Positions 63,201 through 64,000 of a stretch of 64,000 nucleotides of DNA are shown here, in pieces (positions within the stretch are counted from its first letter, which is position 1; each line of letters begins with the position of its first letter). Position numbers and translations under genes: made by a program. Under the pieces are notes generated by a model that searched no databases, was not told the DNA's origin, and saw nothing but the letters and a program-made list of their open reading frames with translations. The stretch covers positions 9,982,001 to 10,046,000 of the forward strand of contig OU612068.1 of NCBI GenBank assembly GCA_914767715.1. Reading direction: 5' to 3'. Source of the DNA: Membranipora membranacea (taxonomy: Eukaryota; Bryozoa; Gymnolaemata; Cheilostomatida; Membraniporidae).

Positions 63201-64000
63201 CAGATATCACCTCCTGGTACACTAAAAGAGGAGCTTATAGAGCTATTGCTTGAGGCTTCAATGATGGCACATCCCCTCAGGGAACACCATGGTTGTATTG
63301 CAGACATATGTCAACCTAATGAGCCATGTTTGAGAGTGGGGGCGGCAGACTACCCTTAAACGAGTTTTAAAGCGTTCAAACCAATAAAGTGAACATTGTC
63401 AAGTCCTCATATTCTGGAGAGGCTAAGCTTTAATTTTATTATCCTGACACATCTTATCAAACCTTTCCATACCTACGCAATTAGATATGATTACTGAATG
63501 CCAATGGGAACAGGTAAGATAATGTAAATTCGTACTCAAACATATTTTATCCTGAGTTTTAAAAAAAATACCCAGTCCATCCCGTTCTGTGGAGAGAAAC
63601 AACACAAGCTTACCTAGCGCTGTTGTTTTTTTGTTTACTGCAAAGGTTTTAAAAGTTGCTGCCAAGTAAACATGCAAATATTTTGGATCTAAAATATTGG
63701 ATGCAGATGGTGCACATATGACTTTCATGACTGTATTATAGAGTAAGGTCATATGTCCTTACTCTGTGACTGTATATACAACTGTTGACAAACAAGTTCT
63801 CTGGTGAGGGTGGTGATTCAGGCAGCTAACGAAAATCAGCGTTTGGCTTTTGTCCAACAACAGTAAACATATCGATTCCCTAAATCGGAAGCAGAAATCC
63901 TTTTTGAAGGCTTGGTTGACAAGCTGCCAAGTTTGTTTTGGGCCACTACGATATTGATGACAAAATCACGGAAAACAATAATTATTGACAGCTATGTAGC
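60216..64000. other. Right-hand intergenic DNA, no gene recognised
   Basis: AT-rich DNA. A less AT-rich block at about 62730-63360 is open on both strands over roughly 220 nt (63138-63359 plus, 63080-63307 minus) and is followed by AATAAA at 63383; it may be a gene or transposon remnant but matches no family I can name. Confidence 0.4.

Overview
This is an AT-rich window of eukaryotic nuclear DNA, almost certainly from an invertebrate animal. Coding sequence is cut into short exons with GT..AG introns, and introns run up to 15.7 kb. The best clue to lineage is a contactin gene with an N-terminal C-type lectin domain. That layout is known from Drosophila Contactin and is absent from vertebrate contactins, so a protostome is likely (perhaps a lophotrochozoan). 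The species cannot be named from the sequence. Exon models below were built by hand from splice sites, reading-frame phase and protein family signatures; there is no transcript evidence.

Layout. (1) Positions 1-3303, minus strand: the 5' five exons of a Brambleberry/GEX1/KAR5-type nuclear-fusion gene, running off the left edge. (2) Positions 3400-6500: repeat-rich DNA with a decayed LINE fragment, 77-bp and 55-bp tandem repeats, a spaced array of six GAGTACGMCGACTCT boxes, and long G runs. (3) Positions 7022-12946, plus strand: a THAP-domain transposase-like gene of Kolobok type, split into at least 12 phase-compatible exons, one intron apparently GC-AG. (4) Positions 13041-13676, minus strand: a compact intronless unit with a TATA box, an ORF ending in a P2X7-C-terminal-like domain (interrupted by one TAG), and 31 nt past the stop a perfect metazoan histone-mRNA 3' stem-loop with a purine-rich downstream element. 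This histone-gene-like layout on a non-histone ORF is the most unusual object in the window. (5) Positions 15636-31801, plus strand: a complete contactin gene (24 coding exons, 1288 aa: signal peptide, C-type lectin, 6 Ig, 4 FN3, short C-terminal tail). (6) Positions 34715-59800, plus strand: a PDZRN3/PDZRN4 orthologue (10 coding exons, 760 aa: coiled coil, two PDZ domains, conserved C-terminal region ending in a PDZ ligand), with no RING or TRAF zinc-finger exons visible. (7) Positions 59801-64000: 3' UTR, then DNA with no recognised gene.

Contactin lying directly upstream of PDZRN in the same orientation matches what I recall of the human pairs CNTN1-PDZRN4 and CNTN3-PDZRN3. This suggests a microsynteny older than the protostome-deuterostome split, perhaps held by regulatory sequence in the very large PDZRN introns. 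Contactin (neuronal adhesion) and PDZRN (membrane scaffold) are plausible neural partners; the other genes show no functional link to them.
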